Below are positions 1 to 11,832 of a stretch of DNA of 64,000 bases, in pieces. A model generated the notes under the pieces. It made no database searches and was not told where the DNA came from. It saw only the letters and a list, made by a program, of their open reading frames with translations. The stretch comes from Spirometra erinaceieuropaei. Taxonomy: Eukaryota > Platyhelminthes > Cestoda > Diphyllobothriidea > Diphyllobothriidae. Numbering within the stretch: position 1 is the first letter of the stretch; each line of letters opens with the position of its first letter. The position numbers and the translations under genes were made by a program. Location: the NCBI GenBank assembly GCA_902702965.1, contig CACRXP010000191.1, positions 652,806 to 716,805 of the forward strand, read 5' to 3'.

Positions 1-2755
1 GGCGTGCCTAGTCAAGAGGGTACAGGGGCTAATACGCGCACTGGTAGACTAATTGAGATGAGCAGAATGAGCGGAGGTAGAGCATGTCTTTGCTAAAAGC
101 ATACTGTACTTTCCGATGAAACCAGCTCATAATTCTAGAAGCGAATAAAACCCAACTTTAACTTTAGGAAAAGCAATCCTAACGACAGTGGCTGCCGCGC
201 CATAGTCAGTTTAAATAAATAGCCGGCAGCAAGCATCATGCGCAACTCAGCAGTTTGTCTGTGAACTACGCACTTTTCCAAACTGCTCAGAAAGCCTCTC
301 TACCACTTGCGGAAACCATCGGTCGAACAACACACAATAGCCAGAGTTAATAACGAGCACAGGTGGGCTCGGACCTTGTTCCGATGAAGGTCACACTTGC
401 TGCACAAGCAAGGTGAAAACGTAACTTGAAATGACCCGTCGGGGTGATATGTTCTCATCATGTGTCTAGGCGCACAGACTGGGAGTAAGGCGAGAGACGA
501 GACATAACCGTGTTTCTAATAAAAATTTCTGAGTTTATGCGTTGTCACCCACTTCTGATTAAGCTGAAGGATGGCCTGTGGAAGCTCTACGTTGGATGAG
601 TTTCCAAGGCAACACGAAGAACCTGCAGTCCGTCCACCAATGAGGACGCGAGGGTTAACGTCAGCCAGCGTACCGACTGGAATGTTTACGATCACGGCCA
701 GCGGGACACGATGTCGCAATTCAGCTCGTGGAACAATGAGTTCTGTTTTAAACCTCACGACGAACAAGGAATGCATGAGAACTCCAGCTCGTCTTACCCT
801 ACCGACGATGCTAACTTACAGTGAAACGTTCGTTTTTTCATATTTGAGAGAGCTCCTACGTTTAAGACACAGCGTATGGCCCCGAACATCGACATTAGTC
901 TTGCGGGCCAAGGGAATGGGAGCTGACCAACTCTCTCATGTGGCGTACAAGAGGATGCTACCTCAGAAACATGTTCTGCGTGTGTCTCACGGTCCAATCA
1001 TCGGTTTGCACAAACAGCCGCCCACTGAACTGACAAGCCATGAAAATTTTCTGTTACTGAAATAGAGCTGACTACTTTGTATTGCGTCACAATTGTGGAC
1101 GCTTTGAAGTGCACAAAGATGGTCAGGGTCACATGCGTACTTCACAGGGTTTCAGGGGCAGCCCCTGGTGATTGTCAGTGAGGTTTAGCTTTTGTGGCGC
1201 AGTGTAGTTTTGTGCAATCTTTCCGTCGGTATACGCAATACTTACTTTATATCATCCAGATGTCAGTAGCACAAACCACTTAAAAAATAATTTAGGGCCT
1301 ATTGACCAAATTGTGAAAAACTCAGCGCCTCGGTGGAATTCGAGCCTATGGCAGTAAAGGGGAGGCTTTATCATAGCCCAAATTCCGTGTATATACATAT
1401 TCTTTAAAACCGTTTCATGATGCTTCGTTGATTGAGATACGGTTCAATAAGGCTAACAGAAGTTTGCTTGATTTCGCCGACAGAGACTTCAAAGGGACAA
1501 AAATTTTCATAAGGTTACATTTTGACAGGTAAGTCGGCGACGTATAAATTTAAATATATATGGCATATATAATCGCAAACATGCCATATTTTGCATCTGA
1601 AGGGAACTTTTATTCCATGAAATTAATTCGCACTTTCTCCTCTGTTCTGAATCCTTTGGAGTTTTAGGTCGGCCTTGAAATATCGCTTAAAATTTCATGA
1701 TTTTCAACGATTGTCCACATAGGGAGATTCTGTATTATGCATCTGCTAAAACATTTAACACAAGATACTTCCTGTAGAAATTTAATGGAGTAGTGGATTT
1801 TTGGGCGTTCTTTTTCATGTGGATGGTCATTTGGGTCACCTATGAAGACTCACCCAAACACGAAACCTCATCGTCGAAAACAAAAAACGTCCAAAGAAAT
1901 TCAACACCAAATATGCTTTCGATCAACTAGAAAACATTTTTTGATAAGTTACCTTTTAAAGGAGCGATTTAGTGCCGCATTCTGTCGACGGATGCCGATG
2001 CACTCTACATTCTTCCATCATGAAACTAAGAAAAATTTCACACATTTGACCGTTTCTTCCACTTTGTCAAAAACTACTGACATTTTTCTATTGCAAACAC
2101 AAGGACATGCATTTCCCTTTATATTGCGGCCATTTTCACAATCTTTTCATTCTTTCAGGCTCTGATTTACTGGTATTTGGCTGCAAATATTAACGTTTTT
2201 TTCGTTCCCTTTCTAAACTACGTAAATGCACATAAAATTAAGGTTTCATATGCTCAAAACTGAAAATAGCTAACGGCAAAACAATTACGACCTAATTATA
2301 CGAAGGTTTGACTATGGGCATTATTACTGAAATTTTGGAAGCGAATTTGCACATATTTGTTAATCCGATAAAACGCCTGGTACTCTAAAAAGTAACCTGT
2401 GTGTAAGCAAAATGATATCCATGGTTATCATCAGACAAAAAAATCAACTTTCAGGCGCGGCAAGCTCTTTGTAGTAGGTCTCGAGGGGAGATTATTCTCC
2501 ACTCAAAGAAAAACGCCCTCGAATGCGCAATCGAAGTCTAGGATGGGTATTAGCACAGGGCATTTCCCGAATATACCACATCGTCTATTTTCCCCCAAAT
2601 CTATGGAAATTTTCCTTGATGAAATTGGTTTGACAATTTTTTGCACGAGAAAATGATATTGACTTCGAGAACTTGAACATGCGAGCAAAATGGGCAACGT
2701 TAAGGGCGTCCTAAAATTCTTATATCAGTTTCACTCGTCATGTTTCACGAACTAT
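1..2755. other. Unassigned; includes a block with few stops on both strands (516-1065)
   Basis: This lies downstream of the synaptogyrin gene. Bases 571-1065 are open on the plus strand for 164 codons, and the minus strand is open over 516-776 for 86 codons. Neither translation matches a family I know, and I see no splice signals joining them to anything. The rest (1066-2755) is AT-rich with frequent stops. I see no gene. Confidence 0.4.
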
Positions 2756-3046
2756 TTCGCGAGACTCAGTAGTTAGAGACGTTGAATTTCTAACTAACAT
2801 GTCGCGGAATCGAGCCCCAGGTGTTCCACACTTCAGAGTTGAGTATGGCTAGCTGACGACGGCCAGTAGGCCAGAAATGGCCATTCCATGCTCCCTTGCC
2901 CTTGTCGGTAATGCTGTTCCGCCCATAGCGTGTGCCACTGTGCAGCTGCCGATTGGGCTCGAGGCACAACGAATGAGTGAGTTCTATAAAAAGGTCGGTG
3001 AGTGCCACTTCCTTGTCCTTGTTGGTAATGTTATTCTGCATATACG
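2756..3046 (+). repeat. tRNA-headed SINE, copy 1
   Basis: A diverged copy of the SINE family repeated through the window. It has a tRNA-like head with an A-box-like CTCAGTAGTTAGAGACG and a B-box-like GGAATCGAGCC. Next come the shared body (CTGACGACGGC ... CCAGAAATGGCCATTCC ... CCTTGTCGGTAATG) and the module GATTGGGCTCGAG ... GGTCGGTGAG. A second copy of the tail (CCTTGTCCTTGTTGGTAATG) follows directly. Presumed RNA polymerase III-derived and mobilised by a LINE; that is family knowledge, not visible here. Confidence 0.8.
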
Positions 3047-3107
3047 TATTGCCAAGCTAATGAAAGTTGGACACCACTTCCCTGAAAGCTATTAAAAACA
3101 GACGGAT

Positions 3108-3463
3108 ATATTAAAAGAAGAGGGGGCGTTCACCGGGAGGGGTTGTCGACCGCCACATCAATTTGCCTCCCCCCTATCTGACTTTACGAACCTTCTTAGC
3201 GGGGGACAGTCACGGCGCGGGACAATCGGGGCCGACAGTCATCACCGCGGCCGACGGGGGCGATTCAGGTCACGGTGACATGCGAGTTGGATGCAGCCAC
3301 ACAGACGGCATTGGCGGATCACGCATTGGACAAAGGGCGCCATAATAAGGAGTGCTGTGCACAGGACCTCCCAGTCCCTGAAGATGGGTAGACGAATAAA
3401 CTACCCGAAACGTCGGATCTCAAATAAACCCCTCCCGGTGAACGCCCCCTCTTCTTTTGATAT
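3108..3463. mobile_element. Small element with 37-bp terminal inverted repeats
   Basis: The outer 37 bases at each end (3108-3144 and 3427-3463) are inverted copies with one mismatch, containing GAGGGGGCGTTCACCGGGAG. A 13-bp direct repeat, GACGGATATATTA, occurs at 3101-3113 and 3495-3507, overlapping and just outside the element. The interior is GC-rich and codes for nothing recognisable, which suggests a non-autonomous MITE-like element. A hairpin near the right end (3375-3417) resembles a minimal hammerhead ribozyme; see findings. No transposase is visible, so the superfamily is unknown. Confidence 0.75.
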
Positions 3464-3507
3464 GCCACCTGGGAATCGGATTTTCACTTCTATTGACGGA
3501 TATATTA

Positions 3508-4592
3508 CCTAAGGCATTATTTCGTGATACAGTGATATAAATCTTTCGCACGGAGCTTCAAAATCGTACTTCCTGCTTACGCGTAGAAAAGCATGTTGAA
3601 CCTAGTCCACTCGGTAGTTCACTTAGAGGTTGAACTAACTGGCGTGCTTAATTCTTTTCCGAATTTTACTGAGAGACCGTAAACTAGCACACAAAAATGG
3701 TGTTGGCGTACGTCCAGAGCAGATCTACTGCATCCAACAGTCAGGCATGATTTGTAAGAACGGTCGATAGTATCGCACTGCAGACCACTGCAGTTGAATG
3801 ACGCCCGCATAACATGTGTGTTCTGGCTGCAGGCCAATTGAAATTGTAAAGCTGGCCAAAAGTGAGTGGTAGGGAAAAGCGACGAATCAGACGCGCCTCT
3901 AGCAATTTGCACGAGTTCATCGGCGGCGTTTAATAGTAAAACCTTTGTTGTTCTGTGCGCGAGACAGTTAGAGCTTCAAATGACTGAAAAATCCACAGTC
4001 ATTGTTCTAAACCTGAAATTTCATAAACTTCTGTCTGACGATCAATGCAATTGGACATGATTTATGAAAGAAGGAAAATAAAGAAAAAACACCTGTGGCT
4101 CGCAGTATAGGACCACTTGTAGTTTGCATTTTGGGAATGCCTGTTTTGTACACTTTATTTTTATCCGAACACCAGAAATAGCAACATTATGAAGGCACAT
4201 AAAAAATTTCTGAGGGAATTACTTTACATCCCGTGAAGATCTCTGCACATCAAGGGATGACCGCAGTCCGGGTGTTGAGAATTATGGGTCAGGGATTAGT
4301 TATCATGGGACTACCGCAACAGGTGGAGTCGTCGATCGAACGAACAAAGTCTCCACGGAGGTGTTGAGGGAGTGAAACGTCATGGCGCTCTGATGACCGG
4401 TTGTAGTCGCGAATCAACTACCCGTGCCTGCCCTCAATGCACCAGCTTCACTCAAATATGAAGGAGAGCATTTATTGGGGATTGCTTTACCTGTCTCCAG
4501 ACATGGACGTTTCACTCTCTGGCTCACTGTAATTTTGCTTTTGACTTGACTTAACGCTTGGAGTGGGAATGAAGATTCCTATCCTGACTTTA
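3508..4592. other. No identifiable gene
   Basis: Short frames only, none with recognisable similarity. The stretch 4230-4590 looks repeat-like (mixed composition ending directly at a fold-back element), but I found no second copy in this window. Confidence 0.4.
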
Positions 4593-5275
4593 CAGTAGGT
4601 GGGCTAACTCATGAAATGTCAACCAAAATTTCGAGATGCGTTCTCGTTTTGAAAAGATAAACTAAGAAGTGTTGTAAAACTAATCATCATGCAGCATAAA
4701 TCTATAATGATCCAGTCACCTCAGGGTATCGGCTTTCGAAAGAACTTATTTTCGGCTGTATGCAAGATCGATACTCTGCAAAAAATGACTACTTAAGCAG
4801 TATGTAATTTTCTCATTGATTTTTGATGCCCTTGAAAATTCAATTATATTTCATGGAAAACATGAAAAAAAATATTTTCCTTTTACTTATTCGGCAGAAA
4901 ATCACGTCTTCTTCCAATTTCATACTCAAAAGAAGAGTATAATTCGGTTTTGAAAAAGTTTCTAATTGTGAGGTTTTTTAATACCGTTAAATGGCCGTTC
5001 ATGAAACGTCATGTATTTGCATTTACGAATGTGGCTTGTAAAGTTAACAATATTGCTCAAATCCACTGCTTAATTTTATGAACCTCACATGGTCTCCTCC
5101 TAACACCATAGAGAAATGCATGGTTTTCCTTACACGGAAAATATACAGCCTGTAGTTTTGGAACCCTGAATGCAAGTGTAACAGCAGGTCCGATTCAAAA
5201 TTATTCGGGAATTAGAAAAGTTTTTTAAAACCGGATTATACCCTTCTTTAGAAATTAAAATTGGAAGAAAAAGTG
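4593..5275 (+). mobile_element. Fold-back element family, copy 1 (right arm truncated)
   Basis: It starts with CAGTAGGTGGGCTAACTCATG, the same terminus as the 17934-18922 copy. Left arm, core and the start of the right arm are present. The core (about 4950-5230) is in the opposite orientation to the core of the 17.9-kb copy, as expected for a symmetrical element with long inverted arms. Short landmarks shared with the copies at 17.9 and 29.1 kb are GGAAAATATACAGC and CCCTGAATG. It has no coding capacity, so it is non-autonomous. Confidence 0.75.
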
Positions 5276-5977
5276 TGCTTAGGCTATCTGAAATTTCGTA
5301 ATCCAGTCTTATCCCTGCAGCGAGCATTCACGTCTAAAGAAGACGCGATGGGCCCGGGGGCAGCTACAACGTGGCCATCGGGCCGTAAGGGTCAATCCTT
5401 CAAATATCTTTTGATTGTGATGACTACGCCAGATCGTGCCTTATCTCTTTAAACTCCGAATGACTAGTAACTGGACTTTGCCACCTCTTCATAGGTAGAA
5501 GAGAGGCTGGACCAGGGCATGGAAGTAAAAGACTGCATAATTGCTTTCTTCAGTTCGTCTCTTTTTATCCTTTTCCAGAGTTTCCACTTTTCTCTCCACC
5601 GTGTTTCTTAAAAAGGGTCCTCTAGTAATAACTGGGGCTTTTTTATTTGTTGAATGCGAAACATTTCAATCAGACAAATTTATCGCATATTTCTGTCTGA
5701 TTGTACAACTTTATTCGCAGGTTATCCTCACGAATTTAGTCGATCATACCTTGAAAACTGCGCACTAACCTGCTCTTCATATCCCCCTCCCGTGACATAC
5801 AGATTTCGGGGAAAGTTCAGGAACATCCAAAAAGGCATGCTTGCTCCTCTTGGAGGCTGTCATAAGTGGATTGCCTGGAAAGATTCGAACTTCCCGCCCG
5901 AAATTTACGGGCAACTTCATGCAAATGAAAATTAGGATGCTGAGCCTTTCCTTCAACGTAGATATGATCAACATATT
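5276..5977. other. No identifiable gene
   Basis: Short overlapping frames on both strands (5541-5768, 5654-5935) show no recognisable product. Nothing else stands out before the SINE at 5978. Confidence 0.4.
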
Positions 5978-6120
5978 CAGAATGCTGTTACCGACAAAGG
6001 TAAGGCAGACTTGAATGGCCATTTCTGGCTTATTAGCCGTCGTCAGCCAGTCATACCCAGCCCCGAGGTGTGGAATACCTGAGGCCCGAACTCGCGACCT
6101 GTTAATTATAAGTCTGCATC
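5978..6120 (-). repeat. tRNA-headed SINE, copy 2 (partial)
   Basis: Minus-strand partial copy. It carries the body (tail, GGCCATTCAAG, AATAAGCCAGAAATGGCC, CTGACGACGGC), a B-box-like GCGAGTTCGGGCC and the end of the head. The A-box half is missing or too diverged to recognise. Confidence 0.78.
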
Positions 6121-8486
6121 CATGCGAGCAGTTTAGGTCGCGTGGTGTGTCGTGATCTGGACAGAAGAAGTTGTAACAGGCAGCCGTCATGACCGGTCTG
6201 GTGTCCTTGTTCAAGACCTCGCTGCCTCAAGGTCATCCAGCCTTTTGCAGTGAGCCGTCGCAGACGCGTTGACCTGAAGTCACGCGACCGGCAGCTCGGG
6301 CATACCTGCGTCTGCACAGCCGGAGCTGTCTATGCGGCCACTTGATCGCGCCCAACCCCGTACAAGCACAAACTAAGCCACCGGGACACCACCCCTCGGC
6401 AAATGCAACACACGCACTGACTGGCCACCACTTGAGCTTGGCCCACGAGCCTACAAAAGCCGCTGCCACCACTTTCTCAAGGACTCCTAGGCGTGACTGG
6501 ACGCAGTAAAAACCAGCCCGGGCTTCGCCAGTGGCCACTGCCGCCTGAGAGGTCAACTCCGGGTTCTGTGCACAGTAAACCCCCATTCTGGTGCCTTCCG
6601 TCTTCTCCTTCCAATAGGGGATTCGTCCCCGTGGTTGTAGTGCTCAGCGCACTTATTCTCACTGCTGTGCAGCTACAAAGTTGACGCGGCGTATCGCTCA
6701 CACACATAACTCGGAATGGTTCGTCTAGAATACGGAACCTTTGAAGGTTGAGTCTACTAGAACGGCACTGACCCAGGTGAGGCCAATGCGGACGGTTTTC
6801 TGAATCAGCTTACTGCACGGGCAACTGAGTTGGTTTAAATAGTAACTCGGAAGCGGTAGAAATACGCCCTGACGTCCAATCAAAATAGCATCGGCCCTTG
6901 TTCACATGTGCTGCAGGTCCATTCACTCGCATATCTGCCGCGTGAAATACAGTCAAACTTCTCTTTCTTTTATCTCTTGCAAGTTTCTAGTAGAAATTTC
7001 ACCAGTAAACCCTGCCCTATTTAACTACTAATGTATCCTGCAACTGAGATGAAGGTGCGCAGACCCAGGCGTCAGCAGCGGGGCATGACATCAAATTCTT
7101 TTGAGAGCATCGGATGAACCGCTAAATACGAGAATAAATTTTTCATGAGACGCGTGTTGGTGGCTACACGGTGAAGTATAGAAGGTATTCCTGGACGGTG
7201 GCGTCATTGGGGTCTGGATCCAGCCGCTAGTGCATTAATGCAAGACCTTAGCCAGTTGTTCCAGCGCTACTATCCGAGTGTGCCATCAGGACGGGCAAGG
7301 CGGAAGTGCGCTGGGCAAACACGGGAGCCAGCTTAAGGCGTGACAGAGGCTAACCGAACTGAGAAGAGTCTTTCCCATCCCATATCAAATGTCAATCAGA
7401 AGGATGTTATGGCACGCCTACGCACAGGCCCACGTCGCGCCAGTCATTTGCACCCACTCACCATACCCAATGGCTGACCGGTTTGGACAGCAGAGTGGTG
7501 TATGGTATGGGGAAGGGAGAACGAGATCTACAGTGGTGACCCCGTCGCCACGCACTCAGCACCCATTTCTTGCTAGATGCAACCTGATGCGCTTTCAGCC
7601 TGTCACTGTGCGCGAAAAGTCGTGGTTGGAATGCTGCCAACCCACTGGGCAACGTTCTCCTCTCAGGACGGAGAGTTGAACTCAGTGGCTCATCTTAAAC
7701 GTATTCTCACTGGCAGCCCGCGCAGATGGAATCCAAGCCACCCACCCTTTTTGTGAAAGCCTGGTGTATTGCGTGGAGACCAGCTTGTGAGAGGCACGCG
7801 TAGACGGGCTGTTCTGCTTCACAAGCCCGCTGCGTCTGATCACGCCTTCTGACTCAGTCCTACAACTGGTGTCAGGCGGAGGAGGGAGGAGAGAATGCGA
7901 CAGAGTCTGCGTAAGTTCACCATCACTATAAACTAATGCACAAGTAACTCACCGCCCTACGCCCATGGGGAACTCGTGAATATCATCATTCGTGACGGCC
8001 AAACAGATTATCCGAACTTATCGAAATTGGATGACGGCCAGACCATTGGTAGGACGATATAAGACCAGAAAATGTGACTACTGTTCCATACCCCTACGAT
8101 AACCGACACTGTTGTTGGAAAACATCGAAGCAGCGAACGCAGCATGGAATCCCAGGAGTCGCTGGAGCGAAGAATATGAAGTAAAACGAAGGACTGACTA
8201 AAGAGAAAGAGAGAGAGTTTGAAAAGACGACGTCCACAAAAGGCAGGACACAACATGCGACCCTGACAACGACGACGAAGTAAAACGGCATTTTAAAGCA
8301 CAACCAGTCATTCCTCATCACAGTGCGAGGGAAAATGGAATGAACTGAAGGTTTCTGCACGGTGAGCTAAAGTAAATGCACGACAAAATGGAATGCTATG
8401 AGTAGTGGATTGGCAAGTCAGGGGTAGGAACGAATGCAAACTGCAGGCGGAATGTTTAGTAATCCCTCGAGGAGGACACAGTTTGT
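6121..8486. other. Downstream flank of the synaptogyrin gene; repeat-like, no gene called
   Basis: The first part (6121-6700) is GC-rich with several overlapping frames and shares short runs with 30840-31260, for example CTTGAGCTTG and a CGTGACnnCTGGA-type motif. It is probably an old dispersed repeat. Bases 7905-7960 contain, inverted, the motif family found at 51235 and 60640 (see findings). 7960-8486 should include the synaptogyrin 3' UTR, but its end cannot be fixed from sequence. Confidence 0.35.
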
Positions 8487-8768
8487 CTAGAAGGTGGGTG
8501 GGTAGTACTGATCAGTGCCATCGCCTGGGTAGCCAGACACGTTGCTGGTAGGCTGGGTTGCCTGTGAGGGAAAGCCTGCCGAAGGTGGCCCGCCTTTTAC
8601 TCCGGCATGACTGTAGGCACCACCGGTGGGTGGAGGATAGTCGCCAACCCCGGTCGAGGGATCGACGACTGGTTCGCCACCGACCATACCGGGATGGGTG
8701 AGGGTGGCTGAGAAGAGACCCTGTCCACTCTGTCGGAAACGCACCAGGGCCAGGAAGGTCAGGCAGCT
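8487..8768 (-). CDS. SYNGR: Synaptogyrin homologue, last exon (TM4 end and cytosolic tail)
   Basis: The final exon starts after a strong acceptor (a T run, then CCCCAG) in phase 0 and encodes residues 157-249 plus a TAG stop. It finishes transmembrane segment 4 (SCLTFLALV), then the family-typical RFRQSGQGLFS junction, then an 80-residue tail rich in Gly, Pro, Ser and Tyr ending DQYYPPTF. Synaptogyrins are four-pass proteins of synaptic and other secretory vesicles with both termini in the cytosol; the tyrosine-rich tail is a trafficking and phosphorylation region. Total length of about 249 is slightly above the usual 190-235 because of the longer tail. I see no AATAAA signal in the roughly 500 bases after the stop, so the 3' end is not placed. 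Confidence 0.88.
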   Translation of the reverse strand, partial: SCLTFLALVRFRQSGQGLFSATLTHPGMVGGEPVVDPSTGVGDYPPPTGGAYSHAGVKGGPPSAGFPSQATQPTSNVSGYPGDGTDQYYPPTF

Positions 8769-9487
8769 CTGGGGAAAAAAAACCCAGACGAATAAATACC
8801 AAGTGTGCCGACGCGGGTAGAGAGAGTTGGGAATCTAAGTTTCGCAGAATGACACGCTGTGCAAACGCAATTCATCCAAAAGTTAAAAAGAGGATATAAA
8901 GTACATTCTGATAACGTTTTACTTTTGGAGTTTTATGCTGGAATATCTCTTTCGGGTGGTTTCCTTGAAAAACAAAACTGAAGATGGTGCCCGACTCATT
9001 GCCTAAGGTGGTCAGTAAATTTATTTTATGGAATTTCAGTGATAAGCCCCATCTTAGTAAACTTCGAAGGCAGTTCGATATTTGCAACACGAAGCCTGCA
9101 GCTACACTAAATTCGGATAAACAAACATCCTCAATAATAATCCAACCGAAACAAAAATTCACACTTTAAAATAAAATAGTAACAACTTAACTTAGCAAAT
9201 TTCTTGCCTAAGAGGAGTGGTAATTTTCTGTCTACGCAAAACCTGGGTAACTGCAAATTTTGTATTTCCTTCAGAGACTTGCGGAATTATGGATTTTGGT
9301 CTTTGGAATTTATTCCTCTTAAGCAAATACTATGCTTCAAAATTTTTCCTCCACAGCTTTCACACACATCCTTTGTTAGATTATGGCGGCATAAAACGGT
9401 CGAAATATAAATGGCGTTGTCTTCTGAGTAAGCCTATTTGTCTCCGTTTCAACTAAAAGGCATTTGAAATTTCTTGTTCTGACAGAT
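8769..9487 (-). other. Synaptogyrin intron 3, 3' part
   Basis: Intronic sequence between exon 4 (8768) and the SINE at 9488. It is AT-rich, with many short frames on both strands, none recognisable. The only functional element I can support is the T-run and CCCCAG acceptor directly upstream of exon 4. Confidence 0.6.
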
Positions 9488-9797
9488 GGGCGCTCACCGA
9501 TCAGGTTACGGAACATGCTCGTTCCGCTGTACCTTGGGGCTCATGCTAGAACCCTCACAATAAGTCGCACAGCGACTAGTAGTAGAAGTAGAATAGTAGT
9601 GTCACACTCCATTACCAAATATCCCGGGTTCGAACCCCAAGTGATCCACACTTGGGGTTGGATATGGCTTGCTGATGACTGCTAATAAGTCGGAAGTGGC
9701 CATTCCGGTCTCCCTTGTCTTTGTCGGTACCAAGTAATTCCTTGTTTCCTCCAATACAATCTCTTACGGCTCCCGATTGGGCCTCTTACCTTGAGTC
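9488..9797. repeat. SINE copy 3: inverted pair
   Basis: Bases 9488-9580 are a diverged minus-strand module (GGGCGCTCACCGATC ... GTTCCGCTGT). Bases 9590-9797 are a plus-strand copy with a B-box-like GGGTTCGAACCCC, the GGCCATTCCGG body, CCCTTGTCTTTGTCGGTA and a residual module (GATTGGGCCTC). The A-box is degraded. The pair lies inside synaptogyrin intron 3, 127 bases from exon 3. Confidence 0.75.
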
Positions 9798-9923
9798 TTA
9801 CACGCTGAGGATATTGCAAATGCTATCATGCAGCATGTAAAGCGTGAATAAGTAGCAGCGAAAATAGTCTTGCTTGACCAGTACTTTTAGGCTAGGAAAG
9901 GGATTTTTAACTTCAGGGCCTAC

Positions 9924-10081
9924 CCAGAGGACGACAGCGACAAAAGTGAAGAAGATGGTCGACCGAGCGTTACGCCATTGCCAGTGCTCGAATCCCTTCT
10001 GATTAAGCCACTTCTTCGAGGTATTCGACCAGCGATGCGTCAAGTAGCAGAAGCAGACAAAACTCAAGAAGGCGAACAAAG
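9924..10081 (-). CDS. SYNGR: Synaptogyrin homologue, exon 3 (TM3 and most of TM4)
   Basis: Exon 3 is 158 bp: two bases completing Ala104, then 52 codons to Trp156. It holds transmembrane segment 3 (about 104-119, LFAFLSFVCFCYL), a polar loop rich in Trp, Lys and Asn, and the start of transmembrane segment 4 (RNARSTIFFTFVAVVLW). The family counterpart has an Asp/Asn-Ala-Arg-Ala segment at the same site, followed by a Phe/Ser-rich helix ending in Trp. The acceptor is TTGCCATTTCAG (AG at 10083-10082) and the donor is TGG|GTAGGC (9923-9918). Exit phase is 0, which fits exon 4. A SINE lies at 9590-9797, only about 130 bases inside the following intron. Confidence 0.88.
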
Positions 10082-11832
10082 CTGAAATGGCAAAGAATGA
10101 CGATAATGAAGGTTTTACTTGCTTGATATAAGTAGCGTTTATAATGCTTCAACTAAGTTAAGTTTCGTTCAGGCATTATTGGCCGCAGGGTTCTCTTGGC
10201 TAGGTAGGCCGAACGCTCCGAAAGAGGAGATGGTGAGGAATGCAAGGAGGATGCTCAAAAATGAGGAATCCTTTAGCCAGCCAGAACTTTAAAATGTGGA
10301 GCCTTCCGGGGATGAGTGTTGGGTAACGCCCCCCTCCTCCACCCCAGGGGTGATGCTTCTGACTTCCACTTTTCCAAAAACTGGTCCATGCCAGTCTCTT
10401 TGCTTCTGCCAGCAATATCTTACGGACTTCTCCTTCCAAATAAGACCGTTCCCTCGCTGAAGAAAACTTCATGGGCACAATGACTTAAGCAGTTATATGG
10501 ACAAAGACCAGACGTCCATAGGGAAGGCGGTAATAGGTTAGCTAAAACCCACTTAATCTGTCTGCATCGACAATGGTCCCGACAGCAATCTTTCCTAAGT
10601 AAAAAAATAGATGCTGATACTTTTTACCGACAGCCGAAATGAACCTCCCAGCTTTCATTGAACACTTACCCTTACCAGGTTCAAGATGACAATTTAGACA
10701 TCTAATGCAGCGATCGGCTTATTTCAAAACGAGCCGATTTCGAAGTCACCTATGAGAGTAACAAATCAGCAGGTTTCATTTATGCTTCGATGTACTGATG
10801 GTGTGCCGTTCGTCACAAAAAACCGTAGATTGTCTTGAACTAATTAATTAGGTCTAACGTGTGCGCTTGACAAACAGAGGCCTCTTTTTCAATCTCAATG
10901 TGCAACTTAGCATTCGGAATCTTTGAAAATTTTCAAAATAAACAGTCCTTCGATATGCAATCTTCCGTCTTCTTGACTCTCAAGCGACCTACGTCGTTAC
11001 TGCATAAATTTTTATAGGCGACAAACTCTTTAAGTCCCTTTTAGATGTTAAAGAGTTCCTAGTGTCTTGAGTATAGCTGACAAAGTTACATAGTGAGAGC
11101 ATAAAAATGACGAAAAATTCATCACTGTAGCTTTGATTTTGGCGCCGAAGGACGAAAAAGGTCTGCCAGAAGAGCGAGCTGGATTCTGTACTAGCGGTAA
11201 AGGCAGAAATAAATTCCACAGCACAGTATATATTCTCACCGGGGATTAATGTGCGAACGCTGAGTAAAGTTACCTGGACAACAGAGCTCCGATCCGACTC
11301 GCAAAATTAATTGTATATCTAGGCTGGATACAGGAATGAGTGCTTCCCCCCTTATCACAGGTGATCTCGTTCTAAAGTCTGGGTTTAGCGTCGGTGCCAG
11401 GTTCAAGGTAAGGAGCGTTATGGGGGGGGGAGGGGCTTAGGGTCAAAGTTAGGATGCCGGAACAGGTTTTCCTCCTACAATATAGCTCATGATCTCTTAA
11501 AGTGCGAGGGGCAACTTATTTCCCCTGTCCAACCAATATCTGCTCCGGAAACTGGCTCAACAACTTATCAGATAAGTTGTTAAAAAGTGTCAGGCCAGGC
11601 ATTGGCCAAATCTTCGAAAAACGATAATAAAACTTCCAAGAATTTAGTTTACACTGTTCAACCTGAGTCGCTTGATTTCGGAATGTAATCGAAGATCTGA
11701 AAGCAATGCCATACAAAGTTTCCTAAGCACGCTAGATTTATCCACTTAAGAGGCAGTGTTCCACGGAAAGGATCCTAGAGGAAATTCTTGGAAAATACTT
11801 ACTCTGAGTGATGAAGAATTCCGAGTTGGTAG
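10082..11832 (-). other. Synaptogyrin intron 2, part before the SINE pair
   Basis: Begins at the exon 3 acceptor. Only short unrecognised frames occur (for example 10200-10478 minus). There is a G run of 10 or more at about 11421-11432. No other feature is supported. Confidence 0.5.

Noticed and set aside
571..1065. 164-codon plus frame as a protein gene
   Set aside because: No recognisable domain or splice context, and the opposite strand is also open; kept only as an observation.
4375..4420. Hammerhead-like CTGATGA with nearby GAAACGTC
   Set aside because: The two parts are in the wrong order for one core and the required stem II followed by GAAA is absent.
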